Shown in pieces: positions 42,413-50,478 of a stretch of 64,000 nt of DNA. The position numbers were made by a program, and so were the translations under genes. Each line of letters opens with the position of its first letter. Within the stretch, counting starts at the first letter, position 1. The stretch comes from WYZ-LMO2 sp040514265 (lineage in GTDB: Archaea; Halobacteriota; Archaeoglobi; Archaeoglobales; Archaeoglobaceae), in the NCBI GenBank assembly GCA_040514265.1, contig JBEVCD010000026.1:15660-79659 (forward strand), written 5' to 3'. Under the pieces are notes generated by a model. The model was not told where the DNA came from. It saw only the letters and a list, made by a program, of their open reading frames with translations, and ran no database searches.

Positions 42413-42619
42413 ATGAACCTGCTTAAGGTATTCGTAGGCTTGGCGCTTACGATGCTAGGACTTTCACTGCTACTAGTTCAGCCGGAGAACGTGGAAGCGG
42501 GGGCTGTGGTGATAATCGGTCCTATTCCCATAGTTTTAGCTTCGAATACATCGCTCTTACTTCCGCTTGTCCTGCTTGCAGCAGCTGTTCTCGTGCTTCT
42601 GCTTGTCCTGAGGTGGTAG
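42413..42619 (+). CDS. DUF131 (TIGR00304) small membrane protein, copy 1
   Basis: 68 residues, two helices around the family motif GAVVIIGPIPIVLASN. Function unknown. One base separates it from its paralogue. Both precede rpo7. Confidence 0.82.
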   Translation: MNLLKVFVGLALTMLGLSLLLVQPENVEAGAVVIIGPIPIVLASNTSLLLPLVLLAAAVLVLLLVLRW

Positions 42620-42620
42620 T

Positions 42621-42884
42621 ATGCTCGAAATCTTGGCGTTGATTCTCATCGTCGCCGGTTTGCTGCTCATCGTTCAGGGGCTTCTCGAAAGGGAAGTCGA
42701 AACGGAAGAAGATTTCGAGGATCTTGAAGAGTTCGAACCCAAGAAGAAGGTTACCGGAGGGGGTGTAGTGATAATAGGTCCGATTCCGATCGTCTTCGGC
42801 GAGAGCAAATACGCTTTCTACGCCTTGATTCTCGCAACGATCCTCACGCTCCTCTTACTGCTCTGGCTAGTTAAATTTATATGA
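42621..42884 (+). CDS. DUF131 (TIGR00304) small membrane protein, copy 2
   Basis: 87 residues with the same core motif (GGGVVIIGPIPIVFGES) between two helices, and an extra acidic loop (ETEEDFEDLEEFEPKKK) that copy 1 lacks. Tandem duplication is the simplest origin. The end of the gene overlaps the TATA-like TTTATATGAC used by rpo7. Confidence 0.85.
   Translation: MLEILALILIVAGLLLIVQGLLEREVETEEDFEDLEEFEPKKKVTGGGVVIIGPIPIVFGESKYAFYALILATILTLLLLLWLVKFI
42872..42883 (+). promoter_or_regulatory. TATA element of the rpo7 operon
   Basis: AAATTTATATGA straddles the end of the second DUF131 gene about 30 bases before the rpo7 ATG, giving a leader of only a few bases. Confidence 0.45.
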
Positions 42885-42908
42885 CCTTCGAATTCGTCCT
42901 CTGATGTT

Positions 42909-43481
42909 ATGTATGCACGAATTAAGTTGAGGGACACCGTAAGAGTTCCGCCGTCGAAGCTCGGCGAGGACCTTGAGGAGGTTGTAAGGTCTCTTCTCTG
43001 GGAACAGTTCGAGGGCAAGCTCGACCGTGAGTACGGCATGATAATCGGAATTGAGAGCGTCGAGGAGATAGGAGAGGGTAAGATAATCGAGGGAGACGGC
43101 GGAGTTTACTTCGATGTTGTGTTCAACGCGATCTGCTTCAAGCCGATCCTTCAGGAGGTAGTGGAAGGAGAAGTGGTGGAAATCGTCGAGTTCGGAGCGT
43201 TCGTTTCCATAGGTCCCTTCGACGCACTACTGCACATGAGCCAGATAACGGATGACTACATGGTCTTCGACGAGAAGAACAAGAGATTCGTCGGAAGAGA
43301 GACCAAGAAGACACTCGAAGAGGGAGACTTCGTGAGGGCGAGGATAGTTTCGCTGAGTCTCAAGGAGAGGGAACCGGAAAAGAGCAGGATAGGTCTGACC
43401 ATGCGCCAGCCGTGGCTGGGGGCTCTGAAGTGGATAGAGGAGGATATAAAGAAGCTTGAGAAGGAGAGGGAGGCGCTTTAA
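42909..43481 (+). CDS. rpo7: RNA polymerase subunit Rpo7 (E')
   Basis: 190 residues. N-terminal RNP-like tip domain (MYARIKLRDTVRVPPSKLGE, EGDGGVYFDVVFNAICFKP) and a C-terminal S1 OB domain (VEIVEFGAFVSIGPFDALLH). It forms the stalk with Rpo4. It starts the conserved operon rpo7, spt4, GTP-dependent dephospho-CoA kinase, eS24, eS31, kae1. Shares one base with spt4. Confidence 0.96.
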   Translation: MYARIKLRDTVRVPPSKLGEDLEEVVRSLLWEQFEGKLDREYGMIIGIESVEEIGEGKIIEGDGGVYFDVVFNAICFKPILQEVVEGEVVEIVEFGAFVSIGPFDALLHMSQITDDYMVFDEKNKRFVGRETKKTLEEGDFVRARIVSLSLKEREPEKSRIGLTMRQPWLGALKWIEEDIKKLEKEREAL

Positions 43482-43669
43482 TGGCTGAGCTGGCTTGCAG
43501 GAGGTGCAAGTTCATAAACATAGACACCGTCGTCTGCAAAAACTGCGGAAGCGATGAGTTGACCAAAGAGTGGTACGGCTACCTCGTAGTTCTCGACCCC
43601 GAAAGAAGCGAGATAGCGAAGAAAATGGGGATAAAAACTCCAGGAAAGTACGCGTTGAGGGTAGAGTGA
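43481..43669 (+). CDS. spt4: Transcription elongation factor Spt4 (RNA polymerase subunit E'')
   Basis: 62 residues with the zinc ribbon ACRRCKFINIDTVVCKNCGS (CxxC...CxxC, residues 5-24). Partner of Spt5 in processive transcription. Overlaps rpo7 and the downstream kinase gene by one base each (TAATG and TGATG arrangements). Confidence 0.95.
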   Translation: MAELACRRCKFINIDTVVCKNCGSDELTKEWYGYLVVLDPERSEIAKKMGIKTPGKYALRVE

Positions 43670-44214
43670 TGCTGAAGTTACCGGAAGAGCTTAGAGGCGA
43701 GCTTGCCAAGCCGCAAGGAAAGCTCTATAAAGACGGCGAGGGCGTTTTTGAGAGAGTGGAGGAGCTGAACAGAGCTAAAATCGCAGCCTTCGTCGGCGAC
43801 GTCGTGACAGCTTTAGCCCTGAAGAGCGGGACTCGCGTGGACGTAGCAGTCGTCGACGGGAAAACGCTGAGGGAGGAGGGCGTGGAGCTGAAGCTCTCGG
43901 ACTTCGAGATTTTAAAAGCGAAAAATCCGCCCGGAGCCGTAAGCTGCGAACTCGTAGCGGCGCTTGAGAGAGCTGTAGAACTTGCGGTCAGCGGAGCTAA
44001 GGTATGTGTCTGGGTGGAGGGGGAAGAGGACCTGGCAGCTTTACCGCTCGCGCTCCTTCTGCCCGAAGGCTCGATCGTCATCTATGGCCAACCCCGCGAG
44101 GGAGTAGTGGTCGTCGAAATCGATGGTGAAAAGAAGCTTCAAATACTGAACTTCGCACGCAGGATGGAGAGGGTTGGGAACTGTGAGGAAATTGACAGGC
44201 TGCTGAGGTGGTAG
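43669..44214 (+). CDS. GTP-dependent dephospho-CoA kinase (DUF359)
   Basis: 181 residues from the ATG at 43669, which shares a base with the spt4 stop. ALVGDVVTAL-like FVGDVVTALALKSGTRVDVA, VVDGKTLRE, KNPPGAVSCELVAALERAVE and VEGEEDLAALPLALLLPEGS followed by IVIYGQPREGVVVVEID are the conserved blocks. The archaeal enzyme catalyses the last step of CoA synthesis with GTP. Its place in this operon is usual for archaea. Confidence 0.93.
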   Translation: MLKLPEELRGELAKPQGKLYKDGEGVFERVEELNRAKIAAFVGDVVTALALKSGTRVDVAVVDGKTLREEGVELKLSDFEILKAKNPPGAVSCELVAALERAVELAVSGAKVCVWVEGEEDLAALPLALLLPEGSIVIYGQPREGVVVVEIDGEKKLQILNFARRMERVGNCEEIDRLLRW

Positions 44215-44215
44215 C

Positions 44216-44515
44216 ATGGAAGTGTACGTGGAGTCGGACAGGTATAACCCCCTGCTGAAGAGGAGGGAGATACGCTGCAGAATAGAGTTCGAAGGCAGCA
44301 CTCCTAGAAGGGAAGACGTTAGGCAGAAGGTGGCAGGTCTTTTCAACGCCGAGCCGGACAGGGTCGTCGTCGACTACATCAAGACGGAGTTCGGAAAGAC
44401 GGAGGCGAGGTGCTACGTCAAGATCTACGACACCCGCGAAGATCTGCTGGCTATTGAGGAGGAACACATAATCAGGAGGAACTTTGGAGGTGGTGAAGGT
44501 GGCGAAGGGAGCTGA
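44216..44515 (+). CDS. rps24e: Ribosomal protein eS24
   Basis: 99 residues. The family pattern RYNPLLKRREIRCRIEFEGS, TPRREDVRQKVAGLF and VVVDYIKTEFGKTEARCYVK is clear. Small-subunit protein. One base separates it from the kinase gene; it overlaps eS31. Confidence 0.95.
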   Translation: MEVYVESDRYNPLLKRREIRCRIEFEGSTPRREDVRQKVAGLFNAEPDRVVVDYIKTEFGKTEARCYVKIYDTREDLLAIEEEHIIRRNFGGGEGGEGS

Positions 44516-44663
44516 GAGTATCCACAGATTTTACGAAATAAAGGGAGAGAAAGTCGTGAGAAAGAGGAAGTTCTGCCCGCGCTGCGGCGAGGGTGTTTTT
44601 CTAGCCGAGCATCCGGATCGCAGAACCTGCGGCAAGTGCGGGTATACAGAGTTTAAGAAATGA
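44493..44663 (+). CDS. rps27ae: Ribosomal protein eS31 (S27ae)
   Basis: 56 residues from a GTG at 44493, inside the end of eS24, with GGAGGTGGT in front; a second GTG at 44499 is an alternative. The zinc ribbon is FCPRCGEGVFLAEHPDRRTC followed by GKCGYTEF. Too short for a 60-residue cutoff. Overlaps kae1 by four bases. Confidence 0.93.
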   Translation: MKVAKGAESIHRFYEIKGEKVVRKRKFCPRCGEGVFLAEHPDRRTCGKCGYTEFKK

Positions 44664-45631
44664 TTGCGCTCGGAATAGAGGGGACTGCTTGGAGTCTGAG
44701 CGTCGCGGTGGTCGATGAAAGGGACGTAATAGCGATGGCGAGCGACCCCTACGTGCCGAAGGTGGGAGGCATACATCCGAGGGAAGCCGCGCAGCACCAT
44801 TCGGAAAAGCTTCCCGGTCTGCTCGAGAAGATATTCGAAGCAGTCGAACCATCACAGATAGATCTCGTAGCCTTTTCGCAGGGTCCCGGGATGGGACCGT
44901 GTCTCAGAGTCGTCGCCACGGCTGCCAGGTTGCTTTCCATAAAGCTCAACGTTCCGCTGGTCGGAGTTAACCACTGCTTGGCCCATTTGGAAGTCGGGAG
45001 ATGGAAAAGCGGCGCGAAGAAACCGGTGACGCTCTACGTCAGCGGCGGCAACAGCCAAGTTATCGCGAGGAGGGGAAACCGCTACCGCGTATTCGGCGAA
45101 ACTCTCGACATAGGAATCGGCAACGCCCTCGACAAGCTCGCAAGACACATGGATCTACCGCATCCCGGAGGTCCGCGCATCGAAGAGCTGGCGAAGAGGG
45201 GTAGAAAGTATTACAGCCTGCCCTACGTCGTTAAGGGCATGGACTTCTCGTTCAGCGGACTCGTAACGGCTGCTCAGAAGCTCTACGACTCCGGAGTGAA
45301 GATGGAAGACGTCGCCTACAGCTTTCAGGAGACGGCCTTCGCAATGCTCACCGAAGTGACGGAGAGAGCGCTCGCCTACCTCTCGCTCGACGAGGTTCTG
45401 CTCGTGGGCGGAGTTGGCGCTAACGCGAGACTTCAAGAAATGCTCCGCACGATGTGCGAAGACAGGGGTGCGAAGTTCTACGCGCCGCCGAAGGAGCTGA
45501 TGGGCGACAACGGAGCGATGATCGCCTACACGGGTCTGCTGATGTACAAGCACGGATACGAAACGAAGATAGAGGAATCGATCGTAAAGCCGGACTTCAG
45601 AATCGACGAGGTCGAGGTAACCTGGGACTAA
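44660..45631 (+). CDS. kae1: tRNA threonylcarbamoyladenosine synthase subunit Kae1/TsaD
   Basis: 323 residues. GIEGTAWSLSVAVVDERDVI, the metal motif HPREAAQHHSEKLPGLLEKI, SGGNSQVIARRG, DIGIGNALDKLARHM and GGVGANARLQEML are the conserved ASKHA-fold blocks. It is the catalytic subunit of KEOPS, which makes t6A37. Unlike many euryarchaea, the Bud32 kinase domain is not fused here: the protein stops at Kae1 length. No bud32 gene follows in the window. Confidence 0.95.
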   Translation: MIALGIEGTAWSLSVAVVDERDVIAMASDPYVPKVGGIHPREAAQHHSEKLPGLLEKIFEAVEPSQIDLVAFSQGPGMGPCLRVVATAARLLSIKLNVPLVGVNHCLAHLEVGRWKSGAKKPVTLYVSGGNSQVIARRGNRYRVFGETLDIGIGNALDKLARHMDLPHPGGPRIEELAKRGRKYYSLPYVVKGMDFSFSGLVTAAQKLYDSGVKMEDVAYSFQETAFAMLTEVTERALAYLSLDEVLLVGGVGANARLQEMLRTMCEDRGAKFYAPPKELMGDNGAMIAYTGLLMYKHGYETKIEESIVKPDFRIDEVEVTWD

Positions 45632-45972
45632 ACAGCATCTCTAACTTTTTCGATCTCCCTGTAAGTCTCTTCCAGTATCTCCTCCGCGACGACTCTTTCG
45701 AGCTCCCCTCTTCCCTTCTCCCTGTAGATCTTCAGATACCTCCCGAAGTCCGAGATTATCGACTCCGCCGCTCGACTGTCTCTTATCGCGAAGCTCATCC
45801 CGACTATTCTGCCGAGCGTAAAGGCTGCGAACAGCAGCTCGTTGCCGGAGAACTTCTCCTTGAGATTCTTCAGCATCTCGTCGTCCCTCATTCTGCGATC
45901 CACCATCTCGACTATCTCCGCGACTACTTTCGCCGCTTGCCTTGCAGTCAGTCCGAGTGATTTGTAGAGCAT
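45628..45972 (-). CDS. Hypothetical helical protein (114 aa)
   Basis: 114 residues, all helical: LTARQAAKVVAEIVEMVDRR, LLFAAFTLGRIVGMSFAIRD, VVAEEILEETYREIEKVRDA. I do not recognise the family. It overlaps the convergent kae1 by four bases and lies downstream of sdhD on the same strand, 24 bases away. Confidence 0.6.
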   Translation of the reverse strand: MLYKSLGLTARQAAKVVAEIVEMVDRRMRDDEMLKNLKEKFSGNELLFAAFTLGRIVGMSFAIRDSRAAESIISDFGRYLKIYREKGRGELERVVAEEILEETYREIEKVRDAV

Positions 45973-45996
45973 GGATTTTCGCTGCGCTCGCGACTT

Positions 45997-46335
45997 TTAA
46001 ATTATAAAAGCGGTGAACACGTAAGCTCCAGCCGAAATCGCAAGCAGCATTAGAAGGAGGGAGATAACGTCCGTAGCTCTCTTCCTCTTAGCCCAGAAAC
46101 TTGTGTCGAGCAGTATTGCCCTCAGACCGTTGAACGCGTGAAATACGACCACGAGAAGTAGCGCTACATAGATCGGCGAGTATACAACGAACCTCTCCGC
46201 AACTTTTTCGTATTCCAGCGCCCCCTCGACGGCGTGGGTCGTTAAGAAGTGGAATGTAACCAGAAATACCATCGCTATTCCCGTCAGTATCTGCAGAAGC
46301 CACGCGAGCGGCTCAAGAACGTTCTTCGCCGTCAT
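45997..46335 (-). CDS. sdhD: Succinate dehydrogenase membrane anchor subunit D
   Basis: 112 residues with three helices. TFHFLTTHAVEGALEYEKVA and VVFHAFNGLRAILLDTS place histidines near the membrane surfaces as in SdhC/D anchors. Last gene of sdhABCD; its start abuts sdhC by zero bases. Confidence 0.85.
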   Translation of the reverse strand: MTAKNVLEPLAWLLQILTGIAMVFLVTFHFLTTHAVEGALEYEKVAERFVVYSPIYVALLLVVVFHAFNGLRAILLDTSFWAKRKRATDVISLLLMLLAISAGAYVFTAFII

Positions 46336-46692
46336 CTACACCGCCTCCAGCATCATCTGGACTGCAAGAATCCACACGACCAGCGTTGTGACGACGGTCA
46401 GCGCTAGCAGAGCTCTGCGATGCTCGTGCAAAAAACCGAGCTCGTGGATTATTACGCGTACCCCGTTCACCCCGTGATACACTCCGCAGAGAACCAGAAG
46501 CGCATCGAGCGGCAGAAACTGCGGAGACGTAGTAATCGCTATCAGACTTTCGTACACCTCCGGCTCCCTGAGGGTCGAAAGGTAGGCGAGGTGCATGCAG
46601 AGGTAGAGCAGAAGAACGATGCCCGTCAACCTGTGGAGCGCGAAGGCTAAGTCGAAGACACTCACGGGTTTGAACCACTTCACAACTCCCAT
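46336..46692 (-). CDS. sdhC: Succinate dehydrogenase cytochrome b subunit C
   Basis: 118 residues with three helices. The motif FALHRLTGIVLLLYLCMHLA (about residues 15-34) is the H-R-x-T-G...H signature of SdhC heme binding, and GVYHGVNGVRVIIHELGF carries the second histidine pair. Four bases from sdhB. Confidence 0.9.
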   Translation of the reverse strand: MGVVKWFKPVSVFDLAFALHRLTGIVLLLYLCMHLAYLSTLREPEVYESLIAITTSPQFLPLDALLVLCGVYHGVNGVRVIIHELGFLHEHRRALLALTVVTTLVVWILAVQMMLEAV

Positions 46693-46695
46693 GCT

Positions 46696-47391
46696 TCACC
46701 TCCTGAAGAGCAGCTTCGCCACGGCTCTCCTCCTCAGAAGCTGTATGGCTTTGGCGGGATCTATCTTCTTCGGGCAAACTTCGCTGCAAGCCATGGCGAG
46801 ATGGCACCGCCACAGGCAGCGATCGTCGCTGACGACTTCGATTCTCTCACCCTCGCCCCTGTCCCTGCTGTCTGCGCAGAAGCGGTAGGCAGCTGTAAGC
46901 GCTGCGGGACCAACGTACTTCTCGTTCGTCGCAGCTGCCGGACAAACGCTTACGCAGGCTCCGCACTTTATGCAGAGGGTGAAAACGTAGTACTTCTTCA
47001 GCTCCTCGGGCTTCTGAATCAGCTCTACCGGGTTCTCGTAGCTGAGATCGTCGCGGATTATATAGGGCTTCACGGCTTTGTGCTTCGCGAAGAACCCCTC
47101 GAAGTCCGTAACGAGGTCTTTGATCACTTTGAAGTTGTCGAGCGGCTCAAGCTTGACCTCCTCGAACTGCGAAGCCTGGGTTTCGCAGGCTAAACGGGGC
47201 TTTCCGTTTATCTTCACCGCGCAGCTACCGCATATCCCCATGCGGCACGAGGCTCTGAATGAGAGCGTGGAGTCGATGTTGTCGCGGATGTAGTAGAGGC
47301 AGTCGAGGACCGTCCAGCCCTTCTTGACGGGAACCTCGAAAGTCTCCCAGTAGCTCTCCTCCCCGTTGAATCTCCTGATTCTGAACCTCAC
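46696..47391 (-). CDS. sdhB: Succinate dehydrogenase iron-sulfur subunit B
   Basis: 231 residues. The [2Fe-2S] ferredoxin domain has CRMGICGSC with a later C in RLACETQA; the C-terminal domain has CIKCGACVSVCPA and CSEVCPKKIDPAKAI for the [4Fe-4S] and [3Fe-4S] centres. It transfers electrons from the flavoprotein to the membrane anchors. Confidence 0.95.
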   Translation of the reverse strand: MRFRIRRFNGEESYWETFEVPVKKGWTVLDCLYYIRDNIDSTLSFRASCRMGICGSCAVKINGKPRLACETQASQFEEVKLEPLDNFKVIKDLVTDFEGFFAKHKAVKPYIIRDDLSYENPVELIQKPEELKKYYVFTLCIKCGACVSVCPAAATNEKYVGPAALTAAYRFCADSRDRGEGERIEVVSDDRCLWRCHLAMACSEVCPKKIDPAKAIQLLRRRAVAKLLFRR

Positions 47392-47400
47392 ACTACCACC

Positions 47401-49098
47401 TCAGTACTTCCTCTCAGTCGGCTGCCACTTCGTGATAGTAACCGGAATGTACTCGAAGCGCGGACCCTCGCGGGTGTAGTAGGCTAAGCTGTGCTTCAAC
47501 CAGTTGACATCGTCCCTCTTCGGATAATCGAGGCGGTAGTGAGCTCCCCTGCTTTCCGTTCGCAGCAGAGCAGCTGTAGCCACGACCTCTGCGAGCTCCA
47601 GCATGTAACCTATCTCCATCGTCGCCAGAAGGTCTGTGTTGAACCCCCTGCGGTTGTCCCTGATTTCGACGTTCTGATACCTGTCCTTGAGCTCTACTAT
47701 CTTTCTGACCGCTTCTTTCAAACCTCTCTCTTCTCTGAAGATCCAGAGGTTCTTGTCCATCGTCTCGTTGAGTTCTCTCTTTATCTGATACGGACTTTCG
47801 TCTCCGTTTCTGCCGAGGAGATCGTCGAATATCCTCTTCTCCTCCTCAAGGAACTCCCGATCGTTTACGACTTTCAAATCGTTTCTGCTGGCGTATTCGG
47901 CAGCCATCTCACCTGCGACCCTTCCGAAGACTAGGCACTCTATCGTCGAGTTGCTACCGAGTCTGTTGGCTCCGTGAATGCTAACACAGGCGCACTCGCC
48001 GGCTGCGAATAAACCGGCGATACTCGTTTCCGTCTTAACGTTCGTGTGTATTCCCCCCATCGTGTAATGTGCGACGGGTCTGACGGGTATCACTTCTTCC
48101 ACGGGGTCTACGCCGGCGAACTTTATCGCAGCGTCCCTTATCATCGGCAGTCTCTCGTTTATTTTTTCCTCTCCGAGGTGTCTCAGGTCTAGACCTATGT
48201 ACGGACCGTGCTCGCTCTCGAAGCCTCTCCCCTCGATTATCTCCGTCCACATCGCCCTCGCCACTATGTCCCTTGGCGCCACCTCCATTTTCTCCGGGGC
48301 GTAGCGCTTCATGAAGCGCTCGCCATGCTTGTTTATCAAATATCCTCCCTCTCCTCTGCAAGCTTCGGTCATGAGTATGCCCGACGGAACCAAGCCGGTG
48401 GGGTGGAACTGTATGAACTCCATGTCCTTCAGCGGAACTCCGCAGCGGTAGGCTACAGCCATACCGTCTCCGGTAACCTGGTGGCTGTAAGTCGTGAAGC
48501 CGTAGAGTCTGCCAGCTCCGCCAGTTGCGAGCACAACGGCTTTAGCCTGAAACGCTACGAGTTCTCCGCTCTTCAGTTCTATGGCTGCGACACCCTTCAC
48601 GCGTCCGTCCTCGACGAACAGATTCGTCATGAAGTACTCCGGGAAAATTTCGACGTTATCGTAAGTCAGCAGCCTTTCGTAGAGCGTGTGAACCTCGTGG
48701 AACCCCGTTCTGTCGGCTGCGAATACGGTTCTGTTCACGCTGTGTCCGCCGAAAGCCCTCTGAGCAATTTTTCCGTCCTCGGTTCTGCTCCAGGGACAAC
48801 CCCAGTTGTCGAGCAGCAGGATCTCTCTTGGACACTCTCTGACGAAGAACTCAACCGCATCCTGGTCGGCGAGGAAATCGCTACCCTTTATTGTGTCCCA
48901 CGCGTGAAGTTCGAAGCTGTCGTCCTCCCTCAGAACCGCAGCAGTCCCACCTTCGGCGCAAACGCTGTGGCAGCGGATCGGGTAGGTTTTGGCTATGAGG
49001 GCTATTCTCAATCTCCTGTTTTTTTCCGCGGCGGCAATCGCCGCTCTCATTCCGGCTAAACCGGCTCCGACTATTGCGATGTCGAATTCGAGTTTCAC
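47401..49098 (-). CDS. sdhA: Succinate dehydrogenase/fumarate reductase flavoprotein subunit A
   Basis: 565 residues from a GTG. The FAD fold opens with IAIVGAGLAGMRAAIAAAEK; HSVCAEGGTAAVL has the histidine that binds FAD covalently in the family. MEFIQFHPTGL, GGYLINKHGERF, RPVAHYTMGGI and GANRLGSNS line the active site. A TATA-like TTTAATTTAAATT about 15-27 bases upstream indicates a leaderless GTG. It oxidises succinate or reduces fumarate; the direction cannot be told from sequence. Confidence 0.95.
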   Translation of the reverse strand: MKLEFDIAIVGAGLAGMRAAIAAAEKNRRLRIALIAKTYPIRCHSVCAEGGTAAVLREDDSFELHAWDTIKGSDFLADQDAVEFFVRECPREILLLDNWGCPWSRTEDGKIAQRAFGGHSVNRTVFAADRTGFHEVHTLYERLLTYDNVEIFPEYFMTNLFVEDGRVKGVAAIELKSGELVAFQAKAVVLATGGAGRLYGFTTYSHQVTGDGMAVAYRCGVPLKDMEFIQFHPTGLVPSGILMTEACRGEGGYLINKHGERFMKRYAPEKMEVAPRDIVARAMWTEIIEGRGFESEHGPYIGLDLRHLGEEKINERLPMIRDAAIKFAGVDPVEEVIPVRPVAHYTMGGIHTNVKTETSIAGLFAAGECACVSIHGANRLGSNSTIECLVFGRVAGEMAAEYASRNDLKVVNDREFLEEEKRIFDDLLGRNGDESPYQIKRELNETMDKNLWIFREERGLKEAVRKIVELKDRYQNVEIRDNRRGFNTDLLATMEIGYMLELAEVVATAALLRTESRGAHYRLDYPKRDDVNWLKHSLAYYTREGPRFEYIPVTITKWQPTERKY

Positions 49099-49112
49099 AG
49101 AAAATGTTCAAC

Positions 49113-49125
49113 TTTAATTTAAATT
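49113..49125 (-). promoter_or_regulatory. TATA element of the sdhABCD operon
   Basis: The A/T run at this position, seen from the minus strand, ends about 15 bases and starts about 27 bases before the sdhA GTG, the spacing for a leaderless archaeal transcript. Confidence 0.5.
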
Positions 49126-49144
49126 AGTTTCGCCGATACGAACG

Positions 49145-49867
49145 CTATTTGTATTTCTCTTCCCATATTCTGCGCACAGCTTCACCGACTATTTCGAGGC
49201 AAGCTTCAGCGTTCTGCTTGGCCTTCTCCACTATCTCCCTGTAGTCTACGCTCGACCCCTTCACTCCGTGTGCATAGTTGTCCATCGTGCAAACGACCGC
49301 ATACTTCAAACCGAGCTCCTTAGCTACAGTAGCCTCGCTCCCGGCTGTCATGCCAACGCAGTCGGCGAAGTTCTTGATCATCGCTATCTCAGCCTTCGTT
49401 TCCAAACGGGGACCACGAGTCTGGAAGTAGACGCCCCTCTCTATCACCGGAAACCTCGACTTGACCCGGGCGGCTTCAATCAACTTCTGCCTGATGTATT
49501 CGTCGAAGCCGGGGGTTACGTGGACAAGCTTGTCTTCGTAAACGGTTACGCCGCTGAAGAAGTCTATGTAGTCGTGCGGAATTATAACGGCGGGTACTTC
49601 GTACTCCTCCCTTAGGCAGCCCACGGAACCCATGGCTACGACGTATTTAACTCCGAGGGACTTGAGCGCGTAAAAGTTTGCGGCGTGGTTTATTCTGTGA
49701 GGCGGCTTATTCTTTCGTCTTCCGTGCCTCTGTATCACCGCCACGTCGATCTCTTCGAACTTTCCGACGTAGAGCTCAGCTTCGCCGAATGGCGTGCTCA
49801 CGTTTACATCCCTTAGCCCCTCGAACTCGATTTCGAGTATGTGTGTCCCGCCGACGATGCCTATCAT
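49145..49867 (-). CDS. mtnP: 5'-methylthioadenosine/purine nucleoside phosphorylase
   Basis: 240 residues. MIGIVGGTHILEIEF, the phosphate-binding RHGRRKNKPPHRINHAANFY, GSVGCLREEYEVPAVIIPHD and DCVGMTAGSEATVAKELGLK are conserved MTAP features. The histidine-rich loop and TAGSEA favour methylthioinosine or 6-oxopurine use over strict MTA. Cytoplasmic salvage enzyme. Overlaps the phosphoribosyltransferase gene by four bases, which fits purine salvage. Confidence 0.88.
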   Translation of the reverse strand: MIGIVGGTHILEIEFEGLRDVNVSTPFGEAELYVGKFEEIDVAVIQRHGRRKNKPPHRINHAANFYALKSLGVKYVVAMGSVGCLREEYEVPAVIIPHDYIDFFSGVTVYEDKLVHVTPGFDEYIRQKLIEAARVKSRFPVIERGVYFQTRGPRLETKAEIAMIKNFADCVGMTAGSEATVAKELGLKYAVVCTMDNYAHGVKGSSVDYREIVEKAKQNAEACLEIVGEAVRRIWEEKYK

Positions 49868-50478
49868 TCGACGAACCTCCAGTAAACCCTGCCATCCACC
49901 ACGACCCTTTCCACCTTACCCCTCGCCTCCAGCACGGAAAGAACGTCGTCAAACCTTCCGGGCATCGAAACCTCGATGCTAAGAGGGTCGAGACCGTACT
50001 TCGAAAGAAGGAGCGAGAGGATCGTCCACTTCGTAGCCTCGCCCCTCTCCTTAAGGACGTTGAGCACGAGCTCCGAAACGTCCTCGACAAAGTTCCACGG
50101 GAAGATTATCCAGGAGTAGTCCCAGAGGTATTCGGCGAAGTAGTCGGGGATGAAGTCGGACTCCCTGAGCATGAAGAGTGCAGCCGTCCTGACTTCTTCG
50201 GCTTCAACGACCTGCAGGGCCTTCCTCATCGTGGTTCCCGTGTTTATCAAGTCGTCAACTATTAAAGCTCTCCTGCAGGAAACGCTCCCCTTTCCCCTGA
50301 CGTCGAGACTTTCGAGGTTCTGAACACCTAGATAGTCACTAAGTATCCTGCCGACAAACCACCCGCCTTTGGCGAGCGCCACTATGCAGTCCGGCTCGTA
50401 GCCGTCCTCTATCACCTCAAAAGCTATCTTCCTCGTCAGCCTGTCGACGTAGTCGAAGTTTACCGCTACGTACCTCAT
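49864..50478 (-). CDS. Phosphoribosyltransferase with C-terminal winged-helix-like extension
   Basis: 204 residues. The PRPP motif RALIVDDLINTGTTMRKALQ (about residues 70-89) and the N-terminal CIVALAKGGWFVGRILSDYL are typical of hypoxanthine/xanthine-type phosphoribosyltransferases. About 60 extra C-terminal residues (WTILSLLLSKYGLDPLSIEV, FDDVLSVLEARGKVERVVVD) look like a winged helix, so it may also regulate transcription. Coupled with the nucleoside phosphorylase and adjacent to polD small subunit. Confidence 0.82.
   Translation of the reverse strand: MRYVAVNFDYVDRLTRKIAFEVIEDGYEPDCIVALAKGGWFVGRILSDYLGVQNLESLDVRGKGSVSCRRALIVDDLINTGTTMRKALQVVEAEEVRTAALFMLRESDFIPDYFAEYLWDYSWIIFPWNFVEDVSELVLNVLKERGEATKWTILSLLLSKYGLDPLSIEVSMPGRFDDVLSVLEARGKVERVVVDGRVYWRFVE

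Noticed and set aside
48208..49059. 283-codon plus-strand open frame
   Set aside because: Antisense shadow of sdhA.
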